The position numbers were made by a program, and so were the translations under genes. A DNA stretch of 64,000 nucleotides from Balanoglossus misakiensis (lineage: Eukaryota; Hemichordata): NCBI GenBank assembly GCA_040954595.2, contig CM082577.2:10044001-10108000 (forward strand). Reading direction: 5' to 3'. Below, in pieces: positions 30,512 to 44,150 of the stretch (position 1 is its first letter; each line of letters starts with the position of its first letter). The notes below the pieces were generated by a model, which was not told where the DNA came from, did not search any database, and saw only the letters and a program-made list of their open reading frames with translations.

Positions 30512-32165
30512 ATCAGAAAGGAAATTATTTGTAAAGTATATTATTCTAATCGCTTTTTTTCCACTTCCTCTTTGTAGCTGCAATCTTCAACTATAAAAGA
30601 CTCCTACGGCTCTGCTTACTTTTACACAACCAATCATGCAATCATTGATTACACCCCTTGGCACATGGGCTGGGCCCTTGGAAGGTAAACCTGCAGATTT
30701 AAGTGTTCCAACTTTGAACAATCCGAAATATAGTTCACAAGGCGCATACATGTACATTTCGTGCCCAAATTCACAATTCTCGCATTTTCGCAGCTGCTTC
30801 TTGGTATTAACATTGAAATGTACATTTTTATTTTACCAAGGAGTTGATTTGTGCGAAAAATACGCTTAATCAAGCACGCCCACTATGACAAATGATATAG
30901 CACAATTTCGGCAGTCGGTCAGGTGGAAAATCGACCTCGTGCTTTCCACCCAAGAGAAAACAAATTATTGGCAAAAATTTCTTCCTTATGTGTGACGCAG
31001 TCAAGGACTTCGCAGTACTCCGATAGGGTATCACCCTGAGATAATGATGCCTGGCAAGGATTTGCGTTCTTCATTAATACATATTCGCAGAAAGAGCTTT
31101 GTTGAAAAGTACAAAGCGAGGTCACATTTGGCACACGCGCATACTCACTTATGCCGCATGGAAAACACCCCAAGTGCCGAAGGTACAGACTAGTCATGTG
31201 TCGTTTCATATGATAATTAGAGAATTCGTTGTGCTGTTTTTACGGCAACAGTTATGAAGCCAAAATCTAAACATTCTTAAAAAGCAAAAGAAGGGAAGCA
31301 GTTCTCGGGAAAACCTTCAGATGGTATAACCACCGAACCTAACGTGATTTAGCAAATGGGCTTTCCATGTTTAATAGTATAGAAGCAGGGTAACATACAT
31401 GTATGAACCAACATGTCTCCACAATTGGCAGTCTCTCTCTGCTTATTGGCATGGTCACTAGAAAATACTGAATTGAACAATGTACGGTTTAAAAGTTAAA
31501 TAGCAATATGCACTACCATTCTCTGCGATACATTGCAGAGGTGTGTTGCTGTCCGAAGTAATAATTCGTTGTACCTGTGCACACAAGAAACCGGCGGTTA
31601 CAAAGACTGACGCTGATTGTGCACGTGATGTCCCGTGACAGTGCGTAACCTCGTTAGCGTCGTGTAGATTGCCGCAGTATAGAATCCAGCCGCAATCAAG
31701 ACTGAAGGAAGGAAAAAACCCGTGCTTGTTTCATTGAAAGTTGCATTTATGTTTTATGACTGGAGGCAACGCTAGAAGTGTCGTCTGACAAATATTGGGC
31801 GATTTGGCGGCGCCGCGCGAAAGGGGAAATTAAGGCCAATTTAGCCACCTTTATTGTGTCACAAATTGTGGGAGCGCGCAACATCAGCTCACGGTTCGTC
31901 AACGGTGAGCGCCGACCGAGCGTTTATACTTTTCAGGAGACATCTAATATCCGTCAACTGTTGAAGCAAAGCGACAGCAAATAGCGACGCCTCTGAATGG
32001 TATACAGGCGCAACCTTGTATCCACAATCTTTCTACTGCCTATGCTATAATTTGGTGCCAATTGGTGAAATTTCACCTTCTCTGATATTGATATACCTAA
32101 ATTGACGCAATATACATATGACGTACATTAAAATAGAACGGCGTCTTCAAGCACGACGTAAAACG

Positions 32166-32313
32166 CAGTCAAACCTGTCTATAGTGGCCAGTTAAGGGGC
32201 TTTCTTTAACTGGCCTTTATTCACAGGCGTTCTTTATAGACAGGCCAGTTAATGCACATGTTAACTGCAGAGGGGCCACTGTGTAGAGATGGCCACTAAC
32301 ACAGGTTTAACTG
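32166..32313. mobile_element. Short MITE with CAGTYAAACCTGT ends (148 bases)
   Basis: Left end CAGTCAAACCTGTCTATAGT, right end inverted CAGTTAAACCTGTGTTAGTG, both followed by GGCCA. The interior repeats the motif GGCCAGTTAA in both orientations. This end sequence resembles a repeat I remember from several invertebrate genomes. The superfamily is not assigned, and no clear target duplication is visible. Confidence 0.7.
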
Positions 32314-35300
32314 TATTGCCAAACTGTCACCGTGACGTGGAAAACGAACAGAGCACGCATGCAGAGCTAGAACCGCGAACTTTATGTTTTTTCCACGTAA
32401 CGCACGTCCCGAAACCTTTCAAGTACCGTACCTGTTTCGGTGAATTTCAGAAATCGTAATAAGGGGGGCTTAGCCGTACTTTGTCCGTTAATTTGCGGAA
32501 GTCGTTCTGCCCTGCCCCCAACAAGTGCACGTTAATGGCTCGCTGACTGCCCCTCGTCCTCCGCGAGAAGCATGCAGCTGAACCTCATTAACGGGAATCG
32601 GCAGACGTCACTCGTTGGAGATTCAAAGAAATTCTCACCAAAACATCACAAATTAGTACATTGTCCTTGTGCAACGTTTGGTTGAAAGTACTGTGGGAAA
32701 TCTTGACATTTCCGCTTTGCTCAAGTCCCGCGTGTAACGCTGTGTCGCGGAAACTCAAGTCTTCGATTCTGTAGAAACACCGTTGAATGTTTTTCATTAC
32801 ACGTGCAAGCTGTACCCCAGCTGCATTAATTTAGAGAGAGTAGCTGTCAGTATGACACACGAACCTAATTTGTGCATCGCCTGAATCACAACTTTGTTGC
32901 ACGCGGCAAAGTATATCGTTCACATTTCTCGAATGCCTGCATTTCTCGCGGTTCGCGCGTTAATTATGGCACAGTTTTGTGTTCGAATTCCATAAAATAG
33001 GCCTACAAGCTAAAAATCAGTAATCGTTAGTTATTCCGAGTTCCAGTTACGTTTGATTGGCCTAATTTATCGAGCCGACAAGTCGTGCCGTGTGAGGATA
33101 GCTGCGGTGTCGTGACGTGCGATGTTTGCCCACGCCTGCTTGAACACCCGGAAGAAATAATAATACCAGCGACACACACAGCGAGGACACACCGCAGGTC
33201 CGGTTGAAGCTAGGGCCGAGGCAGCTCGCTTTCGCGCCTGTGTGTATGCGGTGATCGGCAATGGAGACCATTGGTAGAAAAATTAAATGCGACTGTCGCA
33301 GCAACACGTTCGATTGAGCTTGACAAACTGAAGTGATCTCAGTAGCCCACTTAAAATGTCTGCGTTCCGAGACCATAAATTATAATGGTTTATGATTTTC
33401 GCTGGCGCCTTTTGGAAAGTGAATGTATTAATCTAAATGACGCTGACTCTCTCAGGCTGTGGAGGTATATTAGAAAAAAACACGTTTGGTCACGTGTTGC
33501 GTCTGTACCACTTTAAACTGAGATGTCAACGTGTCACTCAAGGCTCTCCCCTGACAGTCTCGGGTCCCGGTGGCAGTCAACTGTGTGACGTTGGGTCTAT
33601 GTTCAACATGGTGACAGTGTCTGCCATCTTGTCGTCTACTGATCGGGAGGGTTGGCGTGCTCCTCCCCACGACCCGCACCGTCAAATATTATTTAGTCAC
33701 GCAGGGACTTTTTCTCATTTAGTTCAACTGTGAAGGAATAGACTTGTTTGTGACAGAATAGATCGGATGCAACGTGCTGGTGTGAGTGTTGCCCGCAGAA
33801 GGATAGGAAATAAGATTTTTGGTTAATTGAAAAAAATAATTGAAAAAAGAAGAAACGGAAATGGCGAACAACTTTTGCTTTTGGGATTTGAATGACCGCA
33901 ACGTGTCGTCTTAACATCATTTGTACCACAATGCACCCGAATTATGACCATAATATATAGAGAGTATTTGCCAAACATCAAAGACGTATTAACCATTATT
34001 TAGCTGGCGTTGTGAGGGTTCTTTCCTTGAGATCTGTTTTGTTTCGATTGCGATAGCACCGGCATTCATCGGAGGAGTTTAATATTTTCAACAAAGAATA
34101 TCAAATCAACACATATGCTATCCTACAATGTAACTAAGACCTATTGTGTGTCGAAATGCCAGTGTGCACATTTCTATAGCACCAATAACGCGATTATGAT
34201 AATAACGGTTTCAGTAGTGATGATTGCAATCTTATAAACGACTTTTTGCTCTGGAGTAGCTGATACTGATTGTACCGTTAAAATAGAGACGGGGAAAGGA
34301 TTTCACCCGAGTTCGCTTCCATTCACTTCACTACACCTCACGATATATCAATTTTGTCTGATCATTTACCGAGCAAACGTACGAGTGCGAGAGTCCTAGT
34401 TCTCGACGTTTTTTCAAAGCTGTTAACCTATTTTTCGGTAATCCGAGAGACTCTAACCGCAAGCTTCGACTATGACGCAAGAAGTTCAATTTGATAGACT
34501 GTGTGTGCTTCCTAAGCGACGAAGCCCACGATAAATACACATGGTTTAAATTCGGTCCCTACATGCAGCTACATGTATCAGGATTCTGTGGATATAGCCG
34601 GTACCACATAGAAATGTTCCATTTGCCGGCCGGATGAGTATGTTTCTTCTCCTCTTAAGGACCATTCGGCGTCCTTTCAGGAACATCCCCAGACAGAGAA
34701 CATTTGCATGTTTAACGTTACAAATCGCCTCTTTTACAAGAATGCCCTGGTCCATTAGGAACAACTCGGCCTTATTCACTTGGACTGCGCGGGAAAAGCC
34801 ACCCCACTTCACGTTTATAGGACAATGATGCTTTAGTAGCACGCAATCTCGTCGAGACTCGCTAAAGTAGTAAATCCCTCCTTGACTCGGAATTGCAATA
34901 ACAATGCGCAATCTCCTACATGTACCCGGCGCTTTTGAGATACCGAGGATCGTAATCGGGTATTTCTGCCCGGCCACTTCACGAGATAGGTGAAACTGGT
35001 GAAAAGAGTGTGCCCGTGAGAATGTTGGTCGTTCACTGAATTCAAAACAAAATCCACGGCATAAGCGTGCAAGAGAGACTACGTACGTAGATGCATGGTG
35101 TCTTTTGAGCAGCCTGATTTTCGCCAAATGAAATAAAGACCATTGAATAATAATCATTCGTTTCAGTGATTACCTATCGTGTGGAAAGCGATCCGAGGCT
35201 TATGCTTAATACGCAATGAAAGCGATTGTGGGTGAATAAACATTCATTGCCAATTAATGATTATTTAAAGTAGCTATACTGTAGTTCTCAAACTGGATTG

Positions 35301-36270
35301 ATGGAGATTAAACAGTATGTTTTTTTTCTGATCGTTAGGATTATTTTACGCGTTAATGACGCCCAATCCAAGAGTACGTTCACCTATATAATATCGCGAT
35401 AAGCACACTATCGTTTTTTCCCTTTTCGTAAATTAATTGACCTCACAACTGACTTGTTTGTCCTCCTCGTGCAAGGGACGTGTGTTTCCATTGGAGACTT
35501 TTAAAGCTTCAGGAAAACAAAACCCTATACACCAGCGTAAGGTGTATGGGAACCCCACAGATGATGTGACGTGTGTTTTTATCGGACTTGAACTCGAAAA
35601 CCAATGTCCCAATGCACGGTGCAATGACGTCAACGCAGGGAGTCCTTCGTCAACATACCCATCTCCGAGTCTCAAAAAGAAATAAAGACACTCGAATATT
35701 CAGCAATACACCACTCACTCTGTGTGTTTAACTTATTGACTACACTACAGGAAGCAACATTTCCTGCACTTGAAGGCGAATTAGGAAGTCTATCATTACA
35801 ATCGTTCAATGATAGTTTCCTTTGCAGGGGTACCCAAGAAATCGTAGCCGTGTCCGCATGGGGTAGTTCAGAGCAGTTACCTGATCTGAGCGGAAAACCG
35901 AAACTGATAGTTAAGCGCCGAAAAACACGTAGTTTGGTCCTCAAAGCAACGGTTTTAACGGGTCCTGACGCACTAACAAAACTGTCGGTCTTCAGTAGAA
36001 CGAGCAACTTGCCTCAATTAAAATGGGATCGAATAATGACATTAATGACATCTTTATGTTCAGAAACATGGGCCGTGGACTACACTAGTTTCCACGAAAC
36101 TATTTCCATGGCCAACACTAGAAGTGTGTAAACATCTATTTTACCTTCTTTGTGTTATGTATATGTACATGCATGTCTCTGTTGAAATAAGGTTCAGTTC
36201 AACAACGACCCGTATTCACCGCATTCAAGAATCCGGTGACGTTGGGGTTGATGTTGAAGCGATGAAAATT
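32314..36270. other. Intergenic, no gene recognised
   Basis: Mixed composition. GC-rich patches lie at 33061-33260 and 33540-33680. The longest open frame outside microsatellites (34546-35157, minus, 203 codons) has an Arg/His/Cys-rich composition with no family resemblance and is treated as chance. Confidence 0.4.
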
Positions 36271-36315
36271 TTCCTGTTAAGTGTTTGAGAATTGTGTGGG
36301 ATGTTCGTGTCCACG
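36271..36315 (+). repeat. Dispersed 45-base direct repeat, copy 1
   Basis: Contains GTGTTTGAGAATTGTGTGGG and ends TTCGTGTCCACG. A second copy with about five changes lies 0.94 kb downstream. Confidence 0.7.
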
Positions 36316-37211
36316 TTTTTTACCGGTCGAGCCTGCAGTAATGCCAACTGGCAAGTGAACATCAAATTCGATTGCATGGCTATACATGACATGCTTGTTT
36401 GTGTTGAAGCTCTATGGGCGTGAGCAAGCAAAGCAAGGTGTTCTCTGTAACATTGACCAAGGTATACTCTGACCGTGTGAAAATTGAAGAATCCATTACT
36501 GCAAGTATCCAATAGAATACTACAATATCAATCAAACAAGGAATGGATTCTGCCGCGGACAGGGAACATTTTCATTGTCTCGTGGGACTCTCACCGTCAT
36601 TGGCACAGAAACACACATAAGGTGTTACCCTGCACTTGAATGTATAGAACGCCATTTTATTGTCATAACGACAGAAAAAAACGGAGATTCGAATTTCATG
36701 GCAAGTCTTCAAGAAACGCTCAAAATTGAAATTTAACTCCCTGAACTTAACATCAGCCTCACTGAATGCAGTGTGTCATTCGATCGCGTTTGATCGAAAT
36801 TGGCGAAAATGGCGCGAAATACTTATCGTCGCCGATCTTTCTACTGTTCTCCGATATCTTGTCTCGCGTCATGGTTGTTTTTAAACTGTTGTTTTGGGGT
36901 CCAAACTACGTGGGTTTCGGTATTGAACTACTGTTCCCATTTCGGTGCTTGCTCTGTCACATAACTGCTCTGAATTATCAGATGAGAGACACGCCTACAG
37001 TGTTTGCTTTTTATTTACTGCTTTAGGTACCCCTATTCTTTGTACATGTACATTTGTATCCAAGTTTTTCATGGGGTAGTACCAGTATGCGCCTCGGGGG
37101 ACAGATTTCGGGGGGAAAGTGTCATTTAAACCAGACTGTTATATTGAAGTGTGTTGGGAGACATTTTGAGAGAAAAAAAGAAGAATTACATTAACGTAAA
37201 AGCGGTGCAAT

Positions 37212-37257
37212 TTCCCTGCTGAGTGTTTGAGAATTGTTTGGGACGTTCGTGTCCACG
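37212..37257 (+). repeat. Dispersed 46-base direct repeat, copy 2
   Basis: Contains GTGTTTGAGAATTGTTTGGG and ends TTCGTGTCCACG. Flanks differ from copy 1. Confidence 0.7.
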
Positions 37258-38035
37258 ACTACGTGTATCTGAACACGTGACACCATTCGACCGTTGGTCA
37301 GGTGGTGCTATTTTTATAATGCTCCGTCACATCACATTGTGCGCGAAAGTCCGTTTACGCACTCGATATTTGCTCGCGGCATTTTACTTTTTTTAATCTG
37401 TCCCCGAAATGGTTACAAAGTCGTTGCCGTGGTAACAAAATCTAAGACTCGTGGATGCTATGCGGTTCTGTTTATTAAAAAGTCACACGTTGCTCGTGCT
37501 TTTCTGGCCGTGAATCAAAAGTAATATGTCCGTGATCGCGGGGATCCAGCGCTTTATTCTGTCGAGCTGCTTTGGAAAAAATAATCTGGTGGATTATGAG
37601 GCTTTTGATGATGTTGACAACATCGAGGGGATCTTTGAAATATACCGTCAGGTTTAGCCTATTCGTGATTACGGGACTGTGACTGTGAGACTTAAAACGT
37701 AATTTAGATTTGACCTGTTCGGTGAGATAACCGTGACGATGGAGAAGGCTTTGTCGCAAGCGTAAACATTACGTCAATTTCAACAATTTGCTTTTCCATT
37801 CTCTTCCCTCAAGAGACCAGTGTGAGATAGCGTGGACTCTTTTGGGAGAAGATTAACATCAAAAGATCCTTCGGGTGGAAAGGAAGGAAAACACGTTTTT
37901 CACAGTGAACGGTTTCATCACATGCGATTACTTTGAAAGATTCAGTACGTCTAACAGCATGAGTGCGCGTGTAGCCTATAGGCCATTTTCCGTACCCCGT
38001 GAGACCCTGCGTGATCTCGCGTGGCTATAGACAGC

Positions 38036-38193
38036 TCACGTGGGAGGTCGTCATTCTCACGTGACACAGTACAAACAGCGCATGGCCCATCGTTCAACGG
38101 CAAAAAGGTTACAATCTTGGTAAACCCTGCACCTAGTCTAGTTTCATACACAGCTTCGAAGCTTGCTACAGCAATTGAGCAAGTCTCGCGAGA
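38036..38193. promoter_or_regulatory. Candidate CpG promoter: E-boxes and TCTCGCGAGA
   Basis: TCACGTGGG at 38037 and TCACGTGAC at 38056 are strong E-boxes. TCTCGCGAGA at 38184-38193 is the palindromic promoter element known in animals as the CGCG or BANP/ZBTB33-type site. No coding exon is recognised beside it, so transcript and direction are unknown. Confidence 0.4.
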
Positions 38194-38230
38194 TCGCTCA
38201 ATGAGCGGAACATTATCTGTCTGAAACAAT

Positions 38231-41200
38231 ATCTGCACGGTTCTTTATGTAATGTCATGGATGAAGTTAGACAGTTAGACGAAAAAATCGCGTATTTTCA
38301 GCCATCGTTAAGAAACGAGTAGATCTACTAAAGGTGTTTGGTGCGTACACTTAGAATATTTAGCTTTTCTTCATACGTACGCAGTTGCGACATGGGGCTA
38401 TTTATATATCCCGGGTAGTTGTCGTGTAGGTTGATCATATTGTAGTAGTATCATTAATTTACTTCATTCGCCGAAATTCCGATCTCATAAACATTTTAGT
38501 AACTGCGGACGTTGATGAAATCGCAATACCAGACTCTTGTTGTTTGCCGTATTTCATTTAGAAATTAGCATGTGTCAACTGTTAAACATGAATGAGAATG
38601 ATCAGATTCGATGGTAGTGATGACTTTGACAAGAATTGAAAGGTGGTGTTTGTCGTCTGGCAAAATTAAAAGTCGGCCAGACGTTTCCTTATCGGTCTGA
38701 CTTTTGGAGCGTACGGTAAATCGCAAATGTGACGCGCGCTCTGTGACGTACGGGTCAGAGTCTCCTTTCATTTCCCGCGCGCTCTTACCTCACAATATGT
38801 AATCCGTCTAGACAACAATGCGCGCTTGCTTCAGAATCTGACTTGTCTCTACAGTGATCGCGCGCTTCTGCAGGAGAAGACAACAGCCGGTTAGGAATAC
38901 AATGATGCAGGTAACCAGCCAACAACAGTTTTACCGTGAAGATTCTTGTTGCAAGTACCGTGAAGCGAGATAATTCGTACCAAGAAGATAACATTGTGTA
39001 TATTCTGACAAACGCATGTACATCTGACTGCACAGTGAACGGCGCGGCAACAAACGAACCACCGCACCGAGTCTGGCGTCTACATCCGCCATTTCAAAGA
39101 GACCCCAGGGTACCGCGGAGAGCAAATACGCGTGAAAAAGCGTGATTTCTCGAAGTTCCATCGGCAACTCCGTACGGGGTGGAACTTAACAGGGCGTATC
39201 AAATAAACCCCCAACAGCAAAAAGTCCGTCCATGAGTTCACGTCTCCAGAGGTTGCGATTTAATACGCAGGCCACATTCGCTAAGATCAGATTCGCAGGA
39301 AAGTAAACGGAATAGTCATCAAAAAACTCACTCGAGGGGATATTCATGCGACAGCTCACTGTGTTCTCCCAAGTACGAGGAAACATTACATGTATAAGAA
39401 TATACCTTAGCCCCTTCTGATCTAGTAACAGTGAACTCCTACGTGCATAATATGAATACTCAAAAATCTACGCGCACGTGAGACAGTCAAATTAGATGTA
39501 AATTTGGGAGATCGGGGATTCTTCAGGATGAGATGAACCGATGACTAATCTAAATGCACAACGCATGTTCTAACACCTTTGATGAGCCCATGAAGTGCTG
39601 AAAACCTTTCATTGCCACAAGAATGCAAGTAACAGCAAGACAAAGCAATTCACTCGCAGATATACATGTACATGTAATGTCTTCTGCATTTGCTTATTAT
39701 TTAGCTACGGTACCGTAGAACAGTCACATTGCCTAGTTACCGAAAGGTGTATACCTTTAAGCTTCACCTTTCTTGGCTTACATTCTAATATGGTCCAGGC
39801 AGTACAATTAGCGTACTGTCAAGCTCGACTGACATACATGACCGCTGCGGACAGTTCCCAGAATGTACAATGCATATTGGCAAGTCTAAGTTAAGGTCTA
39901 AAATAACAAGTTACGCGACGTGCTGCACAATGGCGAAACAAAACGCACACAACTATTTTTTTGTTTCCCAGTGCTTTTCGGATCTGGTTACTAAGAAGGA
40001 CAAAGGAGATATAAGAATATCAAATATCAGGGAATTAGTTGGGCACTGACAGCTATAAGCCGGCGAACGGCTTTCACGCCCCGACGGGTTTAGGGATTGC
40101 TTCGAAACATTGACAGTCAAGAAACCGGAATCCCCCGATTGAGGGGACGGTAATAAGCTTGGATTCGTGGGACTGTGAATCGTTTCTGTGACAGGTACTC
40201 TTTGAGCCGGTCTCCTTGGATTTGCGTTCTGCGGTCGCCGTAAAGAACTTGTCACTAAATGTCAATATCGCTGGGTGGGGTTGGGTTGGGTTGGGAGAAT
40301 CGGCATAAAGCGATAACTGTCGTCTTTTACAAAATTAAGTGATTTATCCTCGGAAGACGACGCGAATCACCGGACACCGAGACTAGACATTGCAACGCCG
40401 TTGAAAACAACACAAATCGCAAGGGACGGGGTTCAAAATGCGAGAACCTTGACGTTTCATCTGCTGAACCCCATTAGCAGTCGCCTTCTTTCAACCTTTC
40501 ACTGAGAATTTATCTGTTTTCCTGACAAATCGTGCTCACGCACAAGCCGCATGGCCCACATTTAATTCAAGTTCAGTACGCAATTCGTCTTCAGCTGCCC
40601 CGCAAAATTTCATTCCTATCCGGAATAAAGGCAATGAAAATCGGTTGCACAATTCTACCTATATACATGAAGTATGATCAATACAAGGTGTGAACTCGCC
40701 CGCATGGTGTGCTAAAGTCCTCACGCTCACAACGTCAACGTTAGCTGTGTGACACATGGGTAAAAAATGCTGACTCGGCATTTTTCTCCAACTGTCGACT
40801 AAATTCGCGGCCTTGTATTTCGAAAACAAGCACGGTGACCCCTAAATTTTATTACGGGTTTTCATTATACATGCAAATGAAAAACCAAAAATCCGCAATT
40901 AAAAGAAATGACGATTCTTTCCATTACACTGATCGCACACCTTTACTAAAGAAACTTGATGATCAGAACCGTCGTGTCCTATACTTGTAGTACGTATATA
41001 CCGCGAGATTTCTTCGATCTACGGCATTATTTCGTGTGCTAGAGGGAAATTGGCATTACGATCACAGCTCGTTAAGCACGCTGGGCGTGATGAAAGCGCG
41101 GCCAAGGTTCAAGGAATCAGCAGATTCCTTTCATGAAGCGAAAATAGCTCGAGTAACGTCAGGAGAGTGAAAGTCGTCGAACGGTGCATGTTAGACGTCA

Positions 41201-43331
41201 AAACCTTGGTACTAATTCAGTTCTTGATATGTTGTTTTGCGAGAGATTCGTCATGTCAGTTTAATTTATAAATTGGTCCACAAAGCGACATTGGACGGTT
41301 TGTCTTCGAGATAAACGTTCCGATAGCCTCCTGTAACAAGTAACATATACGATGAGCCATCTCTTAATTAGGAAATTACCCAAGTCGAACTCCGTGAAAT
41401 AACTGCCGCTTCCTCAAAATTTCGCCATTCCCTCTTTAGGGTGAATGTATTTTGCAGGAGACAGTTCCTCGTTAACTTCAATTTGCCGCTGTTTTTTCGA
41501 GACCGACATGAAACCAAGCACCGCTTGGAACGGAGGGCAGATATCGTCGTTCAAATTGTTCCCGGACTCATTGTGTCGTTATGTCTGCAGATGCCACGCG
41601 TTTCAAGAAGGAGACATGTATCGACAATGCCGGGAACGGCTGGATAGATTTTCAACCAGTGAGACGAACACAGTTTTATAATAAAAAGCATTTATGTACA
41701 TACATGTATTGTATAGCGCTGTCGTCAGCGCGCTGTCTGATGGAAAAGTGACATCCGACTCACAACTTGCCTTCAGTGATCGAAGCTTCACTACAACGGA
41801 AGTAAGTATATACGGCGATTGTGTTACGTATCTGCGTTATCTTATTTGAATGAGTTTCGCGAGGGCTTGCTGCGTTCCACATAGTCTCTGTCCGTCGATA
41901 CAATCAAGAGGTCGTCTCAACTGCCTCTGGCTCAAGGGTTAGACTGCGTGATCTCTTGTACTTTCAGAAGAAGAAAAACAATCTTTCAGAAATATGGCTC
42001 TTTTGCGTCGACCGTGCCTGAAGACTTAACATTGTAATTTCCGACGCAACGATTTGAGTCGGTTGATTGGAGTAAATCGTTCATTTAATTGTAGCTTTTG
42101 AATTTTTTGTTTGTCGATGCATTTTACCCGGAGTCAGCGTCAAGGTTATGAGTCGAAGTGGCATTTTTCCCTTCAGCGAAGTAAATGTGTTAGCGCCGTT
42201 GCACTCTTGATTAAAACGCAGTATTTGAAGAAAAAAGTACATGTAAAAACATATCATGATTCACGGCTTACGGCGACAGTTGATTGTTTTGAAGGTCTAC
42301 ACATGAAGCACATCAGCGTGAGATTAGACATTAAAGAAAACACTCGCCTATCTGATCGCTCCTCTACCAGACTTCTTCAAAAACCCTTAAAATGTAGGAA
42401 GAGGTGGTTCTCGCACACTAAGTGGCAAGCGTTGCACAATTCACACCCACGGGAGATGATATTCGATGGGAGAATGTTTTTTTTTCTTCGTAAGTCGGGT
42501 AATGGAAAAGGGTTCATTAAACCGTTGCTGTGGCTAAATTTGTGAACCACCCCGAGCCGTCTTCTGACTGCAAGTCCACGTCAGGTAGTCCCGGCGGGCA
42601 ACGAAATGTGTTGTAAGTAATAATTATATGTTTCGTTGCTTTCTCTGTTGCGGTGCGTATCTCCATATTCTTTTGCATATGTCTCTAACGCCACCGAAGA
42701 ACACATTCTCTCGTCCCCGGCGTTACCCTTCAGTTGCCTGCAGAATACGACCCCGCCTGCCTTGGAATACCCTCGAAAAGGGACAATTACACATTCGTGC
42801 GAAGTACATGTAATCGACGTGAATTTGCGTCTTACTGTTGTTTAAAGCATTCACCTACCAGACGCACACGTTACAACTGTAACGTAACGGCTGGAGATGT
42901 GAGACATCTAGATTTCACGCCATCGCCACGCGTACTATCTTTTGGGGAAAATTTGCTGGCCCCCTCCCGCGATAGACCCAACACGAGGTGTACTGGCACA
43001 CAGTTGTAACTGTGTAATCGCTGAAATTGTCCGACACTCACCTTCTTTTTCTTCTAAACGCGGTTGGTGCATCAGCAGCGAGGTTTGGAGACTGCTTGCT
43101 CCATCAGAAGAAAAAGGCGGGTCTCGTCTAACAGTATAATTTGTGGATACAACCTATGGTCGCGAGTAACCGTCTTGTGTAGCTCACACCTAGATACAAG
43201 TAAGAAAGGGAAGGAGGAGAGAGAGAGAGAAATTAGAATATTTTCTATAGCAAACTCACGACTCTCTGGTGTTGCACGATGTATGGGCAAACGCTGATAA
43301 GGTATCAGTAACACAGCATACCTCGAGTTAC
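38231..43331. other. Intergenic, no gene recognised
   Basis: Contains a G-rich tract (40273-40295), several TACATGTA palindromes (39393, 39663, 41700, 42238, 42806) and CpG-containing patches near 38700-39150. No exon with homology I recognise. Confidence 0.4.
40273..40295 (+). other. G-quadruplex-type motif
   Basis: Five runs of three or four G separated by T or TT (GGGTGGGGTTGGGTTGGG and one more run). The spacing is ideal for an intramolecular G-quadruplex. The unit is TTGGG, not the animal telomere unit TTAGGG. Confidence 0.8.
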
Positions 43332-43404
43332 CTGCTTGGAGATCTGCAGAAATTCTCTGGTGTGTCTGACTCCAGACTTGGTATTTATATGATCCAGTAA
43401 ACAT
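43332..43404 (-). CDS. Candidate first coding exon of an unknown gene
   Basis: ATG at 43404 gives 24 codons (MFTGSYKYQVWSQTHQRIS and then ADLQA), ending GCAG|GTAACT in phase 1. A perfect NRF1 site lies 23 bases upstream. The protein piece matches nothing I know, and I could not place a second exon. Confidence 0.25.
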
Positions 43405-43426
43405 CGTCCTCCTGTAGATCACACTA

Positions 43427-43438
43427 TGCGCGTGCGCA
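43427..43438 (-). promoter_or_regulatory. NRF1-type site
   Basis: TGCGCACGCGCA on the minus strand fits the NRF1 consensus YGCGCAYGCGCR at every position. NRF1 sites usually lie within about 100 bases of transcription starts. Confidence 0.55.
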
Positions 43439-43988
43439 CACCGAAGCTAATATCAAGACAAGCCGCTTTGTGTAATGCACGAATCCAATATTAATTAGGT
43501 AGGCCTACAGTAGCCCTATAATATGTAGAAAACACTTCCTGTTATCATCTTCGTTTTTTTTCCTTTGGATTTTGAATACAATTATGGCATGTATGAATAC
43601 TTTATCACGGTACTTATGAACTTGCCTACCTTTACCCAGAAATGACGCTGTGACTCGACAAGTGGTCTTATAGGAGTTGGTATACCCCATTGATATGCAC
43701 CGTGCGTTAAATACATAACATTTGCATTCATCAATTCACACCTCAAAATACGCCCTCACAAGTAAGCTTTTGCCTGTCAGAATTGAGTCCCGTTCGAAAT
43801 ATAACTGCTGTTGTTTTTTCGTTCTCGTCTATTAAATGTTATGATTAATAAATGTTTAGTATTTTCATATTTTATTATTACCATGTTTATGTTGGTATTT
43901 GATATGTCATATATGTCCCCTCTCTGCTTTTTTTTAAAGTCAAAGACGTCCACGTACCTTTCTTTCACGGATTTGACTACATTGTAAT

Positions 43989-44150
43989 GTTTGTCTGTCT
44001 GTCTATCTGTCTGTTTGTTTGTTTGTTTGTTTGTTTGTCTTTTTGTTTATTTGTTTGTTCGTTCGTTCCTTCTTTCTCTCATTTAATTGTGTGTTTGCTT
44101 GTTGGTTGTTTGGTTGGTTTGATTGTTCGCTTGCTTGCTACTTGATCTTG
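43989..44150. repeat. (TGTC)n/(TTTG)n simple-sequence tract
   Basis: Interrupted tetranucleotide repeats (GTCT, GTTT, GTTC, GCTT) on one T/G-rich strand. Confidence 0.85.

Noticed and set aside
34546-35157. 203-codon minus-strand open frame
   Set aside because: No domain, no credible promoter or splice context, composition rich in Arg, His and Cys; compatible with chance in 64 kb of six-frame sequence. A homology search would settle it.
42111-42545. 144-codon plus-strand open frame
   Set aside because: No recognisable motif, no supporting promoter or splice signals; likely chance.
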